A stretch of 12,807 nucleotides of DNA from Acidimicrobiaceae bacterium (GTDB lineage: Bacteria; Actinomycetota; Acidimicrobiia; Acidimicrobiales; Palsa-688). A model generated the notes under the pieces. It made no database searches. It had not been told where the DNA came from and was given only the letters and a program-made list of their open reading frames with translations. The translations under genes were made by a program, and so were the position numbers. The stretch's first letter is position 1, and every line of letters begins with the position of its first letter. Shown here in pieces: positions 6,977-12,807 of the stretch. The stretch is taken from NCBI GenBank assembly GCA_030838025.1, contig JAUTXM010000158.1, positions 1 to 12,807 of the forward strand. The letters are read 5' to 3'.

Positions 6977-8135
6977 TCGGGTGCGGCATGCACAGCTGGT
7001 CGTACTCGGCGATGACGAGATCCTCCTTGGGGATGCTGCAGGCGGCGCACTCCGGGTCGCGGGGGACCTTGAAGGTGCGGAAGCTTTCCTCCAGGGCGTC
7101 ATAGGCCAGCAGCCGGCCGGCCAGCGGCTCGCCCAGGCCGAGGAGCAGTTTGAGGGCCTCCATGGCCTGGATGCTGCCGATGATCCCGGGCAGGACGCCG
7201 AGCACGCCGGCCTCGGCACAGGACGGGGCCAGCTCGGCCGGGGGTGGCTCGGGCACCTGGCAGCGGTAGCAGGGCCCCTGATGGGGCAGGTACACGCTGG
7301 CCTGGCCCTCGAAGCGGAAGATGGAACCGTGGACGACCGGGATGTCCAGCTTGAGGGAGGCGTCGTTGACCAGGTAGCGGGTCGGGAAGTTGTCGGTCCC
7401 GTCGATGATCACGTCGTAGCCCTGGAAGATCTGCAGCACGTTGTCGGCGCCCAGGCGGACGTCGTAGGTCACCACGTTGACGTCGGGGTTGAGTCCCGTA
7501 AGGGTCTTCTTGGCCGAGTCGACCTTGCGCTCGCCGATGCGGTCCATGTTGTGCAGGATCTGGCGCTGCAGGTTGGACGCGTCCACGACGTCCATGTCGA
7601 TGATGCCGAGCGTGCCCACGCCCGCGGCCGCCAGATACAAGGCGGCGGGGCTGCCCAGGCCGCCCGCGCCGATGAGCAGCACCTTCGAGTCGAGCAGCTT
7701 CTGCTGGCCCTTGACGTCGACCTCGGGGAGCAGTATGTGGCGCTGGTAGCGGTTGCGCTGGTCGGCGGTCAGGGCGGCGGGGGTGCGCCAGTCGCGGCCC
7801 TCGTCCTTCCAGCGGTTGAAGCCGCCGTCCATCGAGACGACGTCGGTGTAGCCCAGCTGCTGGAGGGTCTCGGCCGCGAAGGCGGAACGCACCCCCCCGG
7901 CGCAGTAGACGACCACCGGGGCGCCGTGGTCGGTGATCTTGCCCTCCACCTGACTTTCGAGGAACCCCCTCGGGATGTGCACCGCGCCCGGAAGGGCGCC
8001 CTGCTCGTACTCGTCGGCTTCGCGCACGTCGAGAACGACCGTCCCCGGCTTGGCGATCGCCTCGGCTGCACCGGCGGTGTCCACCTCGCGGATGTTGGCT
8101 TTGGTCGACTTGAGGAGATCTCGGAACGATGGCAT
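6954..8135 (-). CDS. Rhodanese-MoeB/ThiF fusion, sulfur-carrier adenylyltransferase/sulfurtransferase
   Basis: A 393-residue two-domain protein. Residues 1 to about 115 are a rhodanese domain: VVLDVREADEYEQGALPGAV at 33-52 and active-site loop CAGGVRS with Cys78. Residues 120-393 are an E1-like MoeB/ThiF domain: QRNRYQRHILLPE at 126-138, nucleotide-binding GAGGLGS at 156-162, TDNFPTRY at 247-254, CAEAGVLG from Cys306, and zinc cysteines CYRC (289/292) and CAAC (363/366). Known relatives adenylate the C-terminal glycine of MoaD/ThiS-type carriers and deliver persulfide sulfur for molybdopterin, thiamine or cysteine synthesis; no carrier gene is in the window. The usual MOCS3/MoeZ order is MoeB then rhodanese, so this arrangement is reversed. 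ATG 8135 sits just after an AT-rich promoter-like stretch. It is the first gene of a two-gene unit with the GNAT. Confidence 0.93.
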   Translation of the reverse strand: MPSFRDLLKSTKANIREVDTAGAAEAIAKPGTVVLDVREADEYEQGALPGAVHIPRGFLESQVEGKITDHGAPVVVYCAGGVRSAFAAETLQQLGYTDVVSMDGGFNRWKDEGRDWRTPAALTADQRNRYQRHILLPEVDVKGQQKLLDSKVLLIGAGGLGSPAALYLAAAGVGTLGIIDMDVVDASNLQRQILHNMDRIGERKVDSAKKTLTGLNPDVNVVTYDVRLGADNVLQIFQGYDVIIDGTDNFPTRYLVNDASLKLDIPVVHGSIFRFEGQASVYLPHQGPCYRCQVPEPPPAELAPSCAEAGVLGVLPGIIGSIQAMEALKLLLGLGEPLAGRLLAYDALEESFRTFKVPRDPECAACSIPKEDLVIAEYDQLCMPHPIAAPANA

Positions 8136-8138
8136 ATA

Positions 8139-8159
8139 CCACTAAACCTTACTAAGTGG
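8139..8159. promoter_or_regulatory. AT-rich imperfect dyad between divergent genes
   Basis: This short stretch is clearly richer in A/T than its surroundings. It has outer arms CCACT (8139-8143) and AGTGG (8155-8159) and an inner palindrome CTTACTAAG (8148-8156). It lies immediately upstream of the rhodanese-MoeB start and about 30 bp before the divergent nitroreductase, where a shared promoter/operator would be expected. On the minus strand TAAGGT could be a -10 box, leaving almost no leader. No regulator can be assigned. Confidence 0.35.
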
Positions 8160-8177
8160 GTCGGCATTCCGCGCCTC

Positions 8178-8183
8178 TAGCCT
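8178..8183 (+). promoter_or_regulatory. -10-like box TAGCCT upstream of the nitroreductase
   Basis: TAGCCT is followed by a 6-nt spacer and ATG 8190, placing the last T of the box at -7 if transcription starts on the A of ATG. No Shine-Dalgarno lies in between, consistent with a leaderless mRNA. The -35 is not recognisable. Confidence 0.5.
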
Positions 8184-8189
8184 CGGGCC

Positions 8190-8786
8190 ATGGAGTTCCA
8201 GACGGTGGTGCGGCGACGCAAGATGGTTCGATCGTTTTCCGACGAGCCGGTGCCTCCCGAGACACTGGAGCAGATCCTGGGCAACGCCCAGCGAGCCCCC
8301 TCCGCCGGGTTCAGCCAGGGGTGGGCGTTCGTCGTGCTGGAGGGCTCCGAGGAGACGGCGGTGTTCTGGGACGCGATCAGCGATCCCGAATGGCGGGCCG
8401 ACCCCTACCGGCCCGGGCTCCTGCGGGCGCCGGTCGTGATCGTCCCGCTGACCGACGAGGCGGCCTACCGGGCCCGCTACGCCGAACCCGACAAGGCGGC
8501 GCATGGAATCGCGGAGTCGGAGTGGCCCGTTCCCTACTGGCTGGTGGACACGTCCTTCGCCGCCATGCTGATCCTCCTGTCGGCGGTCGACGCGGGACTG
8601 GGCGCGCTGTTCACGGGGCTCAACCACCACGACGACGAAGTGATGGTGGCGCTCGGCGTGCCCGCCGCGTTCCGACCCATCGGGGCGGTCGTGATGGGAT
8701 GGCCCGACGGGGAGGACCGGCCCTCACCCTCACTCGCCCGGGGCCACCGTCGGGCCGAATCAGTCGTTCACCGGGGCCGCTGGTAG
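8190..8786 (+). CDS. Nitroreductase-family FMN-dependent oxidoreductase
   Basis: A 198-residue protein of the nitroreductase fold, which normally binds FMN as a dimer and uses NAD(P)H; the physiological substrate is unknown. Visible signatures: RRRKMVRSFSDEPVPPE at 8-24, carrying the phosphate-binding arginines; RAPSAGFSQGWAFVVLEG at 35-52, equivalent to the APSAGNxQPWxFVVV segment; the helix VDTSFAAMLILLSAVDAGLGA from about 118; and a C-terminal IGAVVMGWP strand. The Asn usual after APSAG is Phe here, and Pro before Trp is Gly. The last 20 residues are Arg/Ser-rich and look disordered. It starts at ATG 8190, directly preceded by a -10-like box and without a ribosome site. It diverges from the rhodanese-MoeB gene and precedes the cation transporter by 43 bp; any functional link is unproven. 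Confidence 0.85.
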   Translation: MEFQTVVRRRKMVRSFSDEPVPPETLEQILGNAQRAPSAGFSQGWAFVVLEGSEETAVFWDAISDPEWRADPYRPGLLRAPVVIVPLTDEAAYRARYAEPDKAAHGIAESEWPVPYWLVDTSFAAMLILLSAVDAGLGALFTGLNHHDDEVMVALGVPAAFRPIGAVVMGWPDGEDRPSPSLARGHRRAESVVHRGRW

Positions 8787-8815
8787 GGCCGAGCGTGTCC
8801 CGAGGCAGGTCCGCT

Positions 8816-8821
8816 TAGCAT
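8816..8821 (+). promoter_or_regulatory. -10-like box TAGCAT upstream of the cation transporter
   Basis: TAGCAT is followed by an 8-nt spacer and ATG 8830, with no Shine-Dalgarno between. It suggests a promoter of its own for the transporter pair rather than read-through only from the nitroreductase. No -35 is evident. Confidence 0.4.
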
Positions 8822-8829
8822 CACCAGCC

Positions 8830-9783
8830 ATGGAACACAGCAGTCGGCGGGCCATCCTTGCGGCACTGCTGGCCAACTTGGCCATCGCCGTGGCCAAAGT
8901 GATCGGCTTCGCATTCACGGGCGCGGCGTCGATGTTGGCCGAGGCTGTGCACTCGTTGGCCGACACGACCAACCAGGGCTTGTTGTTCTTGGGGGGAGCG
9001 CGCGCTCGCAAGGCGGCAACGCCGGAGCACCCCTTCGGCTACGGCCGCGAGCGGTTCTTCTGGGCGTTCGTGGTGGCGCTGGTCATCTTCAGCGCCGGAT
9101 CGATGTTCGCCCTCTTCGAGGGCGTGGACAAGCTGCGCCACCCCCACAAGTTGGAATCGGTCGGATGGGCGGTGGGGATACTCGTCGTGTCGATGGCCAT
9201 GGAGGGGTTCTCGTTTCGCACCGCGGTCCACGAGTCGAAGCGAACCAAGGGCGACGAGTCGTGGTGGCGGTTCATTCGCCGCTCCAAGACACCCGAGTTG
9301 CCCGTGGTCCTGCTGGAGGACTTCGGCGCCCTGATCGGCCTGGCCTTGGCCCTGGTGGGCATCGGACTGGCCGAGATCACGGGCAACGCCCGCTTCGACG
9401 CTCTCGGCAGCGTGGCCATTGCCATCCTGTTGGCCGCGATTGCCATCACACTGGTGGTGGAGATGAAGAGCTTGCTCATCGGCGAGTCCGCCTCGCCTGC
9501 GGTCGTGGCCCGCATCTGCGCCGCCGTCGAGTCCTCCGACCTGGTGCAGAGCGTCATCCACCTCCGCACCGAACACCTGGGGCCCGACGAGCTCCTGGTC
9601 GGGGCCAAGGTGGCCTTCGACACCAGCCTGGACGTGCACGCCCTGGCCCAGGCCATCGACGACGTGGAGGCGAACGTCCGGGCGGTCGTCCCCGAAGCCC
9701 GGGTGATCTACATCGAGCCCGATGTCCGCAAGCCCCTCGACGCGGGAGCCGAAGCCGCGCGAAAGGAGGAAGCTCATGGCTGA
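8830..9783 (+). CDS. Cation diffusion facilitator (CDF) family transporter, SLC30A9-like
   Basis: A 317-residue inner-membrane transporter. CDF proteins exchange divalent metals such as Zn, Mn, Fe or Co for protons. Visible features: hydrophobic segments near residues 8-30, 32-56, 78-98, 112-127, 158-182 and 188-212; the second carries EAVHSLADTTNQG with the His41/Asp45 metal-site pair; the loop HPFGYGRERFFWAF at 67-80 is diagnostic; a cytoplasmic C-terminal domain follows from about 215. In the fifth segment, where most CDF proteins have H/DxxxD, this one reads LEDFGALIG (Glu163, Asp164, Ala167), so the canonical four-residue site is incomplete, as in SLC30A9-like members. Metal specificity cannot be given. 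The ATG at 8830 is the only good start. The stop overlaps the start of the CorA gene by 8 nt, so the two are very likely one metal-transport transcript. Confidence 0.92.
   Translation: MEHSSRRAILAALLANLAIAVAKVIGFAFTGAASMLAEAVHSLADTTNQGLLFLGGARARKAATPEHPFGYGRERFFWAFVVALVIFSAGSMFALFEGVDKLRHPHKLESVGWAVGILVVSMAMEGFSFRTAVHESKRTKGDESWWRFIRRSKTPELPVVLLEDFGALIGLALALVGIGLAEITGNARFDALGSVAIAILLAAIAITLVVEMKSLLIGESASPAVVARICAAVESSDLVQSVIHLRTEHLGPDELLVGAKVAFDTSLDVHALAQAIDDVEANVRAVVPEARVIYIEPDVRKPLDAGAEAARKEEAHG
9762..9770 (+). promoter_or_regulatory. Ribosome binding site of the CorA gene
   Basis: AAAGGAGGA is a near-perfect Shine-Dalgarno ending 5 nt before ATG 9776. It fixes the CorA start; an in-frame upstream start at 9722 would add 18 residues and has no such site. 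It lies inside the end of the transporter gene and contrasts with the first genes of transcripts in this window, which lack such sites. Confidence 0.85.
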
Positions 9784-10753
9784 GGCATTGACCAGGAAGT
9801 ACGTGAAGGGCGGGCTCGAGTCGGAGAACTTCCCGGTCTCGGAGATCTCCGAGTGCCTGGCGGAGCCGGGCACCTTGGTGTGGGTCGACCTCTGCGGGCC
9901 CTCGGTCGATCAGCTCCATGAGCTGGCGGCCGAACTGGGCTTGCACGAGCTGGCGGTCGAGGATGCCTTGGGCGAGCATCAGCGGCCCAAGCTCGACCGC
10001 TACCCCACCCACCTGTTTCTCTCGTGCCACTCGGTGCGGGTGGATATCGAAACGGGCGTGCTGCACGAAACCGAGATCGACGCCTTCATCAACCCGCGCT
10101 GGCTGATCACGGTCCGCAAGAACGACGGGTTCCCGATCAAGCCGGTCCTCCAACGGTGGGACCGTTCCGCCGCCCTGGTGACCCATGGCGTCAGCTTCTT
10201 GGTCTACGGGCTGCTCGACGTCGTGGTGGACGGATATTTCGAGGCGGTCGAGGCATTCGACGAGTACTACGAGGACGTCAGCGAGGGACTGTTCAACGAC
10301 CAGCTCCTCAACCCGGCCGAGCAGCGGCACTGGTTCGACATGCGCCGGGCCATGGTGCGGTTCCACCGCCTCGTGGTCCCCATGCGCGAAGCCGTCAGCA
10401 GCCTCATGCGCCGGGAGCATTCGGTCGTGCCCGAGGACTTCTATCCCTACTTTCAGGATGTCTACGACCACATTTTGCGGGTCAGCGAGTCGACGGACTC
10501 CCTCCGGGACTTGGTCGGCACGATCGTCGAGACCAACATCAGCCTCCGGGACTACCGCCAGAACCTCATCGTCAAGAAGGTGTCCAGCTGGGCCGCCATC
10601 ATCGCTGTGCCCGCGCTCATCACCGGGTTCTACGGGATGAACGTCCCGTTTCCCGGCTTCGGCAAGCACTGGGGTGCCCTGGCGTCGGTGGCCTTCATCG
10701 TCATGGCCTGCGTGGCCCTGTACGCGTTATTCCGCCGCCGCGACTGGCTCTGA
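9776..10753 (+). CDS. corA: CorA-family magnesium/cobalt channel
   Basis: A 325-residue divalent-cation channel, expected to form a pentamer in the inner membrane and take up Mg2+ (or Co2+/Ni2+). The large N-terminal cytoplasmic domain contains LAVEDALGEHQRPKLDRYPT from about residue 60, typical of CorA. A long helix with many acidic and aromatic residues follows (about 145-265). Transmembrane helix 1 (about 266-286) ends with the signature YGMN at 286-289, and helix 2 (about 300-318) leads to the positively charged tail RRRDWL. Length and topology are normal for the family. The start is fixed by AAAGGAGGA just upstream, and ATGGCTGA overlaps the stop of the CDF gene, indicating coupled translation. 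It ends 19 bp from the convergent GNAT gene. Zn2+ export-type relatives with GMN exist, so ion and direction are not certain. Confidence 0.95.
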   Translation: MAEALTRKYVKGGLESENFPVSEISECLAEPGTLVWVDLCGPSVDQLHELAAELGLHELAVEDALGEHQRPKLDRYPTHLFLSCHSVRVDIETGVLHETEIDAFINPRWLITVRKNDGFPIKPVLQRWDRSAALVTHGVSFLVYGLLDVVVDGYFEAVEAFDEYYEDVSEGLFNDQLLNPAEQRHWFDMRRAMVRFHRLVVPMREAVSSLMRREHSVVPEDFYPYFQDVYDHILRVSESTDSLRDLVGTIVETNISLRDYRQNLIVKKVSSWAAIIAVPALITGFYGMNVPFPGFGKHWGALASVAFIVMACVALYALFRRRDWL

Positions 10754-10772
10754 CGGACGCGGCCGCCCGGTG

Positions 10773-11285
10773 CTAGTCGACGAGCTCCGCGGCCAGTAGG
10801 TCCATGAGCAGGCTGTCGTGCCACACGCCATCGCCGCCACGCTCGCTCTGGCGCTGAATGCCGACAGGGCGGAAGCCCACCTTGGTGTAGCAACGGATGG
10901 CGGCTTCGTTGTCGGCCGCAGGATCGATTTCCAGGCGGTGGTGGCCGTGGTCGACGATCAGATGCCGTGCCAGGGTCCGGACCGCATCGGTGCCCACGCC
11001 CTGACCGTGCACCGCCGGGTCGACGTAGATGTCGATGCTGGCATGGCGGTAGTCGGGCTCCTCTTCGGCCGCCCATTGGATCCACCCCACGACGCGGCCG
11101 TTGAACTCGATCACGAAGGGGTTCGAATCAGCCTCGGCGAAGTCTTCCTCGATCGCCGCGACCATGTCGTCGCCGCCCCGCCAGCGGGCGTAGACCTCAG
11201 GCGTCTGGCGAATCGGCACCAGGGCCGGGATGTCGGCTTTCATCGCCGGCCGGAGCAAGACGAGTGACCCTTTCAGGATGGTCAT
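10773..11285 (-). CDS. GNAT N-acetyltransferase resembling AAC(6') aminoglycoside acetyltransferases
   Basis: A 170-residue acetyl-CoA-dependent acetyltransferase. The C-terminal half follows the AAC(6')-type pattern: DIYVDPAVHGQGVGTDAVRT at about 85-104 with the acetyl-CoA loop, then a segment with IDPAADN and AIRCYTKVGFRPVG. AAC(6')-Ib has a closely similar IDPSPSNLRAIRCYEKAGF segment. Relatives with this architecture include both true aminoglycoside 6'-N-acetyltransferases and many environmental proteins of unknown substrate, so drug modification is only a possibility. No mobile element, integron or attC-like site adjoins it and its base composition matches its neighbours, so it looks like a resident chromosomal gene. 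It starts at ATG 11285, 7 nt after the -10-like TAGCGT, without a ribosome site. It converges with CorA and diverges from the gene of unknown function. Confidence 0.88.
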   Translation of the reverse strand: MTILKGSLVLLRPAMKADIPALVPIRQTPEVYARWRGGDDMVAAIEEDFAEADSNPFVIEFNGRVVGWIQWAAEEEPDYRHASIDIYVDPAVHGQGVGTDAVRTLARHLIVDHGHHRLEIDPAADNEAAIRCYTKVGFRPVGIQRQSERGGDGVWHDSLLMDLLAAELVD

Positions 11286-11292
11286 CGCCCGA

Positions 11293-11298
11293 ACGCTA
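11293..11298 (-). promoter_or_regulatory. -10-like box TAGCGT upstream of the AAC(6')-like gene
   Basis: On the minus strand TAGCGT, a 7-nt spacer and ATG 11285 follow one another with no Shine-Dalgarno, matching the arrangement before the mutase and the alpha/beta hydrolase. The -35 is not recognisable. Confidence 0.45.
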
Positions 11299-11372
11299 GA
11301 GCCGCCTCGGCGAGCGGACGCGGCATAGGAAGCGATGAGCGCTTCCCCCTCGTTGCTGCCCCCCCAGCTCTT

Positions 11373-11377
11373 GGAGG
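11373..11377 (+). promoter_or_regulatory. Ribosome binding site deciding the start of the unknown gene
   Basis: GGAGG ends 6 nt before GTG 11384 and supports that codon as the start, which places the repeat-encoded tail inside the protein. Confidence 0.65.
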
Positions 11378-11383
11378 CCCGCC

Positions 11384-12070
11384 GTGCACCCAGCCACCCG
11401 CCCCGCTCCTCGCCCCGCTTCTCGCCCTGCTCCTCGCTCTGCTCCTCGCCCTGCTCTGCGCTGCACCACCGACTTCAACGCTCCGGACACCCTGAAGGTC
11501 CGGCCCTGGCCTGACGACGTGATCGACGGGCTGGGCTTCGACCCACGCTCGACGTACGTCGAGACCTACTGGCTCTCGATTTTGGGTCCCTCGACGACTT
11601 GGCTGTTGCGCCGACTGGTCGCCGGTCTCGACACGCAACCCGACGGCTATTGCATCTCGCTGTCGGAGACGGCCCGGTCGCTGGGCCTGAGCGAGCGAGG
11701 CGGGAGGTCGTCGCCCTTCGTCCGGGCAGTCTCGCGGACGATCCGATTCGAGCTGGCCCAGGCCGAGGGACCCGAGTTGCTGGCCGTGCGCCGCAAGGTC
11801 CCGCCCCTCACCCAGCGCCAGTTGGAGCGCCTCCCGTCGAACCTGCAGGTAGCCCACGCGCGCTGGCAGGAGGAGCAGCTACAGGTGCCCAGCGGCGACC
11901 TGTTGCGCCGCCGGGGCCGCCTGCTCGCCCTCAGCATGATCGAGTTGGGCGACGACCTCGAAGGGGCGGAACACCGCCTCATCGAAATGCGCTACCACCC
12001 CGCGTTAGCCCACGACGGCGCCGCCTGGGCGTGGCAGCGCCACCGAGCCGCGCTGGCGTCCGCCGGTTGA
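11384..12070 (+). CDS. Conserved actinobacterial-type protein of unknown function, repeat-encoded N-terminal tail
   Basis: A 228-residue protein that I cannot assign to a characterised family. Residues 6-26 are a basic, disordered tail of RPAP/RPAS/RSAP repeats encoded by a 12-bp minisatellite. The folded part starts near residue 37 with LKVRPWPDDVIDGLGFDPRS, then YVETYWLSILGPSTTWLLRRL, and an HTH-like stretch at about 88-125 (SLSETARSLGLSERGGRSSPFVRA and the helix after it) that could be a winged helix. Next comes VRRKVPPLTQRQLERLP with an Arg-rich helical end. I recall similar proteins in other actinobacteria, annotated only as hypothetical; this is memory, not a search. There are no membrane segments or signal peptide. 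GTG 11384 is supported by GGAGG 6 nt upstream; a later start would remove the repeat tail, but no good codon is seen. It stands alone, diverging from the AAC(6')-like gene. Confidence 0.8.
   Translation: MHPATRPAPRPASRPAPRSAPRPALRCTTDFNAPDTLKVRPWPDDVIDGLGFDPRSTYVETYWLSILGPSTTWLLRRLVAGLDTQPDGYCISLSETARSLGLSERGGRSSPFVRAVSRTIRFELAQAEGPELLAVRRKVPPLTQRQLERLPSNLQVAHARWQEEQLQVPSGDLLRRRGRLLALSMIELGDDLEGAEHRLIEMRYHPALAHDGAAWAWQRHRAALASAG
11401..11460 (+). repeat. 12-bp minisatellite, five units, within a coding region
   Basis: Five head-to-tail units resembling CCCYGCTCCTCG lie at 11401-11412, 11413-11424, 11425-11436, 11437-11448 and 11449-11460, differing mostly at C/T positions. Each unit is four codons, so gain or loss of a unit keeps the frame and lengthens or shortens an R-P-A-P tail. 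Confidence 0.9.
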
Positions 12071-12145
12071 GCAGGCGTGGCCGCGATCGCCGCTCAGGAC
12101 CGCAGTGGGCGATGAGGCTTCCGCCGGTTGACCACCGCCGGTCCC

Positions 12146-12151
12146 TAACCT
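12146..12151 (+). promoter_or_regulatory. -10-like box TAACCT upstream of the alpha/beta hydrolase
   Basis: TAACCT with a 7-nt spacer before ATG 12159; box and spacing are identical to those before the mutase gene. A TTGACC at 12128-12133 is only 12 nt upstream of the box, too close for a standard -35. No Shine-Dalgarno is present. Confidence 0.5.
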
Positions 12152-12158
12152 GGCTGGC

Positions 12159-12807
12159 ATGGTGCATGATCCCGGCGCTCCGCCCAAGCTGCCCGAGGGC
12201 AGACACGTGGAGTTGCCGGGTCGGGGCCTGACGTTTGTCCGCGAAGTCTCCGGGCCGCCGGGCGCCCCGGTCGTGGCCCTCCTGCACGGCTGGACCGCGA
12301 CCGCGGCCCTCAACTGGTTTCCCAGCTTCGCCCCGCTGGGGCGCCATTTCCGCGTCGTCGCCCTGGACCACCGCGGCCACGGGCAGGGCATACGCAGCCG
12401 CCAGCCGTTTCGCCTCGAGGACTGCGCCGACGACGTGGCCGCGCTGGCCGAGCAACTCGGCATCACCAAACTCATCGCAGTCGGCTACTCGATGGGGGGG
12501 CCGATCGCCGCCTTGACCTGGCTCCGCCACCGCGACCTGGTCGAAGGGCTGGTGCTGTGTGCCACCGCGGCCCGCTTCGTCGGCCGCCGCCCAACCGACC
12601 GGATGTTCGCCCAGGGGATGCTGGGACTCTCGCTGGCGGCCAACCTCTCCCCCGAGGCCCTGCGGCGCCGGGCCATGGTGCGCTTCGTCAACAATCGCCT
12701 CGACGGCACGCAGCTGTCGGGCTGGGCGGGCGAGGAGCTGGCCCGCAACGATCCCGCCGCCCTGCTGCGCGCCGGCGCCGCCCTCGGGGGCTTCGACTCG
12801 CGCAGCT
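12159..12807 (+). CDS. Alpha/beta hydrolase, 3' end outside the window
   Basis: The first 216 residues of an open frame running off the right edge. It belongs to the alpha/beta-hydrolase fold (esterase, lipase or haloperoxidase-like); the substrate is unknown. Visible signatures: oxyanion-hole LLHGW at 41-45; ALDHRGHGQG at 68-77, a typical strand-turn; nucleophile elbow GYSMGG at 109-114 with Ser111. The catalytic acid and His would lie in the missing part. There is no signal peptide. ATG 12159 is preceded by a -10-like TAACCT and no ribosome site, so a leaderless mRNA is likely. The gap from the previous gene is 88 bp and it probably has its own promoter. Confidence 0.9.
   Translation, partial: MVHDPGAPPKLPEGRHVELPGRGLTFVREVSGPPGAPVVALLHGWTATAALNWFPSFAPLGRHFRVVALDHRGHGQGIRSRQPFRLEDCADDVAALAEQLGITKLIAVGYSMGGPIAALTWLRHRDLVEGLVLCATAARFVGRRPTDRMFAQGMLGLSLAANLSPEALRRRAMVRFVNNRLDGTQLSGWAGEELARNDPAALLRAGAALGGFDSRS

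Noticed and set aside
8136..8160. Iron box (IdeR/DtxR type) upstream of the rhodanese-MoeB gene
   Set aside because: The TTAG-like half-sites do not match the 19-bp consensus in spacing or symmetry.
6822..8180. Plus-strand open frame of 452 codons opposite the rhodanese-MoeB gene
   Set aside because: Mirrors the codon pattern of a gene with intact catalytic motifs; no domain of its own.
11335..11514. Plus-strand frame of 59 codons beginning ATGAGCGCT, preceded by AGGAAG
   Set aside because: It overlaps the repeat in another frame and reads into the supported gene at 11384; composition is Ser/Pro low complexity and the possible ribosome site is too close to the ATG.
12128..12151. Full -35/-10 promoter TTGACC to TAACCT before the alpha/beta hydrolase
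   Set aside because: The spacer is only 12 nt, too short for a standard housekeeping promoter; only the -10-like box was kept.

Overview
The window is high-GC DNA (roughly two-thirds G+C) with dense, short-spaced genes, GTG/TTG starts, few Shine-Dalgarno sites and several promoter-like TANNNT boxes 6-8 nt before start codons. With an actinobacterial-style fused biotin carboxylase/carrier protein and an LpdA-like flavoprotein, this suggests an actinobacterium, perhaps an uncultured Acidimicrobiia. The phylum is an inference; no rRNA or other marker is present. I see no phage, transposon, CRISPR array, tRNA or rRNA, and every gene but one belongs to a recognisable family.

Region 1 (1-2051) holds the 5' end of a biotin-protein ligase gene (minus strand, running off the left edge). 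Diverging from it is a fused biotin carboxylase/biotin carrier protein of acyl-CoA carboxylase type, so the enzyme that attaches biotin lies beside its likely substrate. A large nested inverted repeat separates the carboxylase from the convergent genes that follow.

Region 2 (2052-6348) is a minus-strand cluster in transcription order: methylmalonyl-CoA mutase catalytic subunit without a B12 domain, a lipoamide-dehydrogenase-like flavoprotein lacking one of the two redox cysteines, and an M20D amidohydrolase. The amidohydrolase start codon lies inside a 14-bp tandem repeat. Carboxylase and mutase together fit propionyl-CoA to methylmalonyl-CoA to succinyl-CoA, but the carboxyltransferase subunit, epimerase and B12-binding subunit are not in the window.

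Region 3 (6349-8160) has a strong hairpin terminator, then (minus strand) a GNAT acetyltransferase overlapping a rhodanese-MoeB/ThiF fusion that probably activates a ThiS/MoaD-like sulfur carrier. Region 4 (8161-10753, plus strand) has a nitroreductase-family protein, a CDF cation transporter and a CorA magnesium/cobalt channel; the last two overlap and look co-transcribed. Region 5 (10773-12807) has an AAC(6')-like GNAT enzyme (minus), a protein of unknown function with an N-terminal 12-bp minisatellite, and an alpha/beta hydrolase running off the right edge.

Most of the window is ordinary metabolism. The points that merit a second look are the leaderless-promoter pattern at five genes, the iterated start region of the amidohydrolase, the single-cysteine flavoprotein, the nested palindrome, and the uncharacterised protein at 11384-12070. 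I found no convincing evidence of a new multi-gene system.
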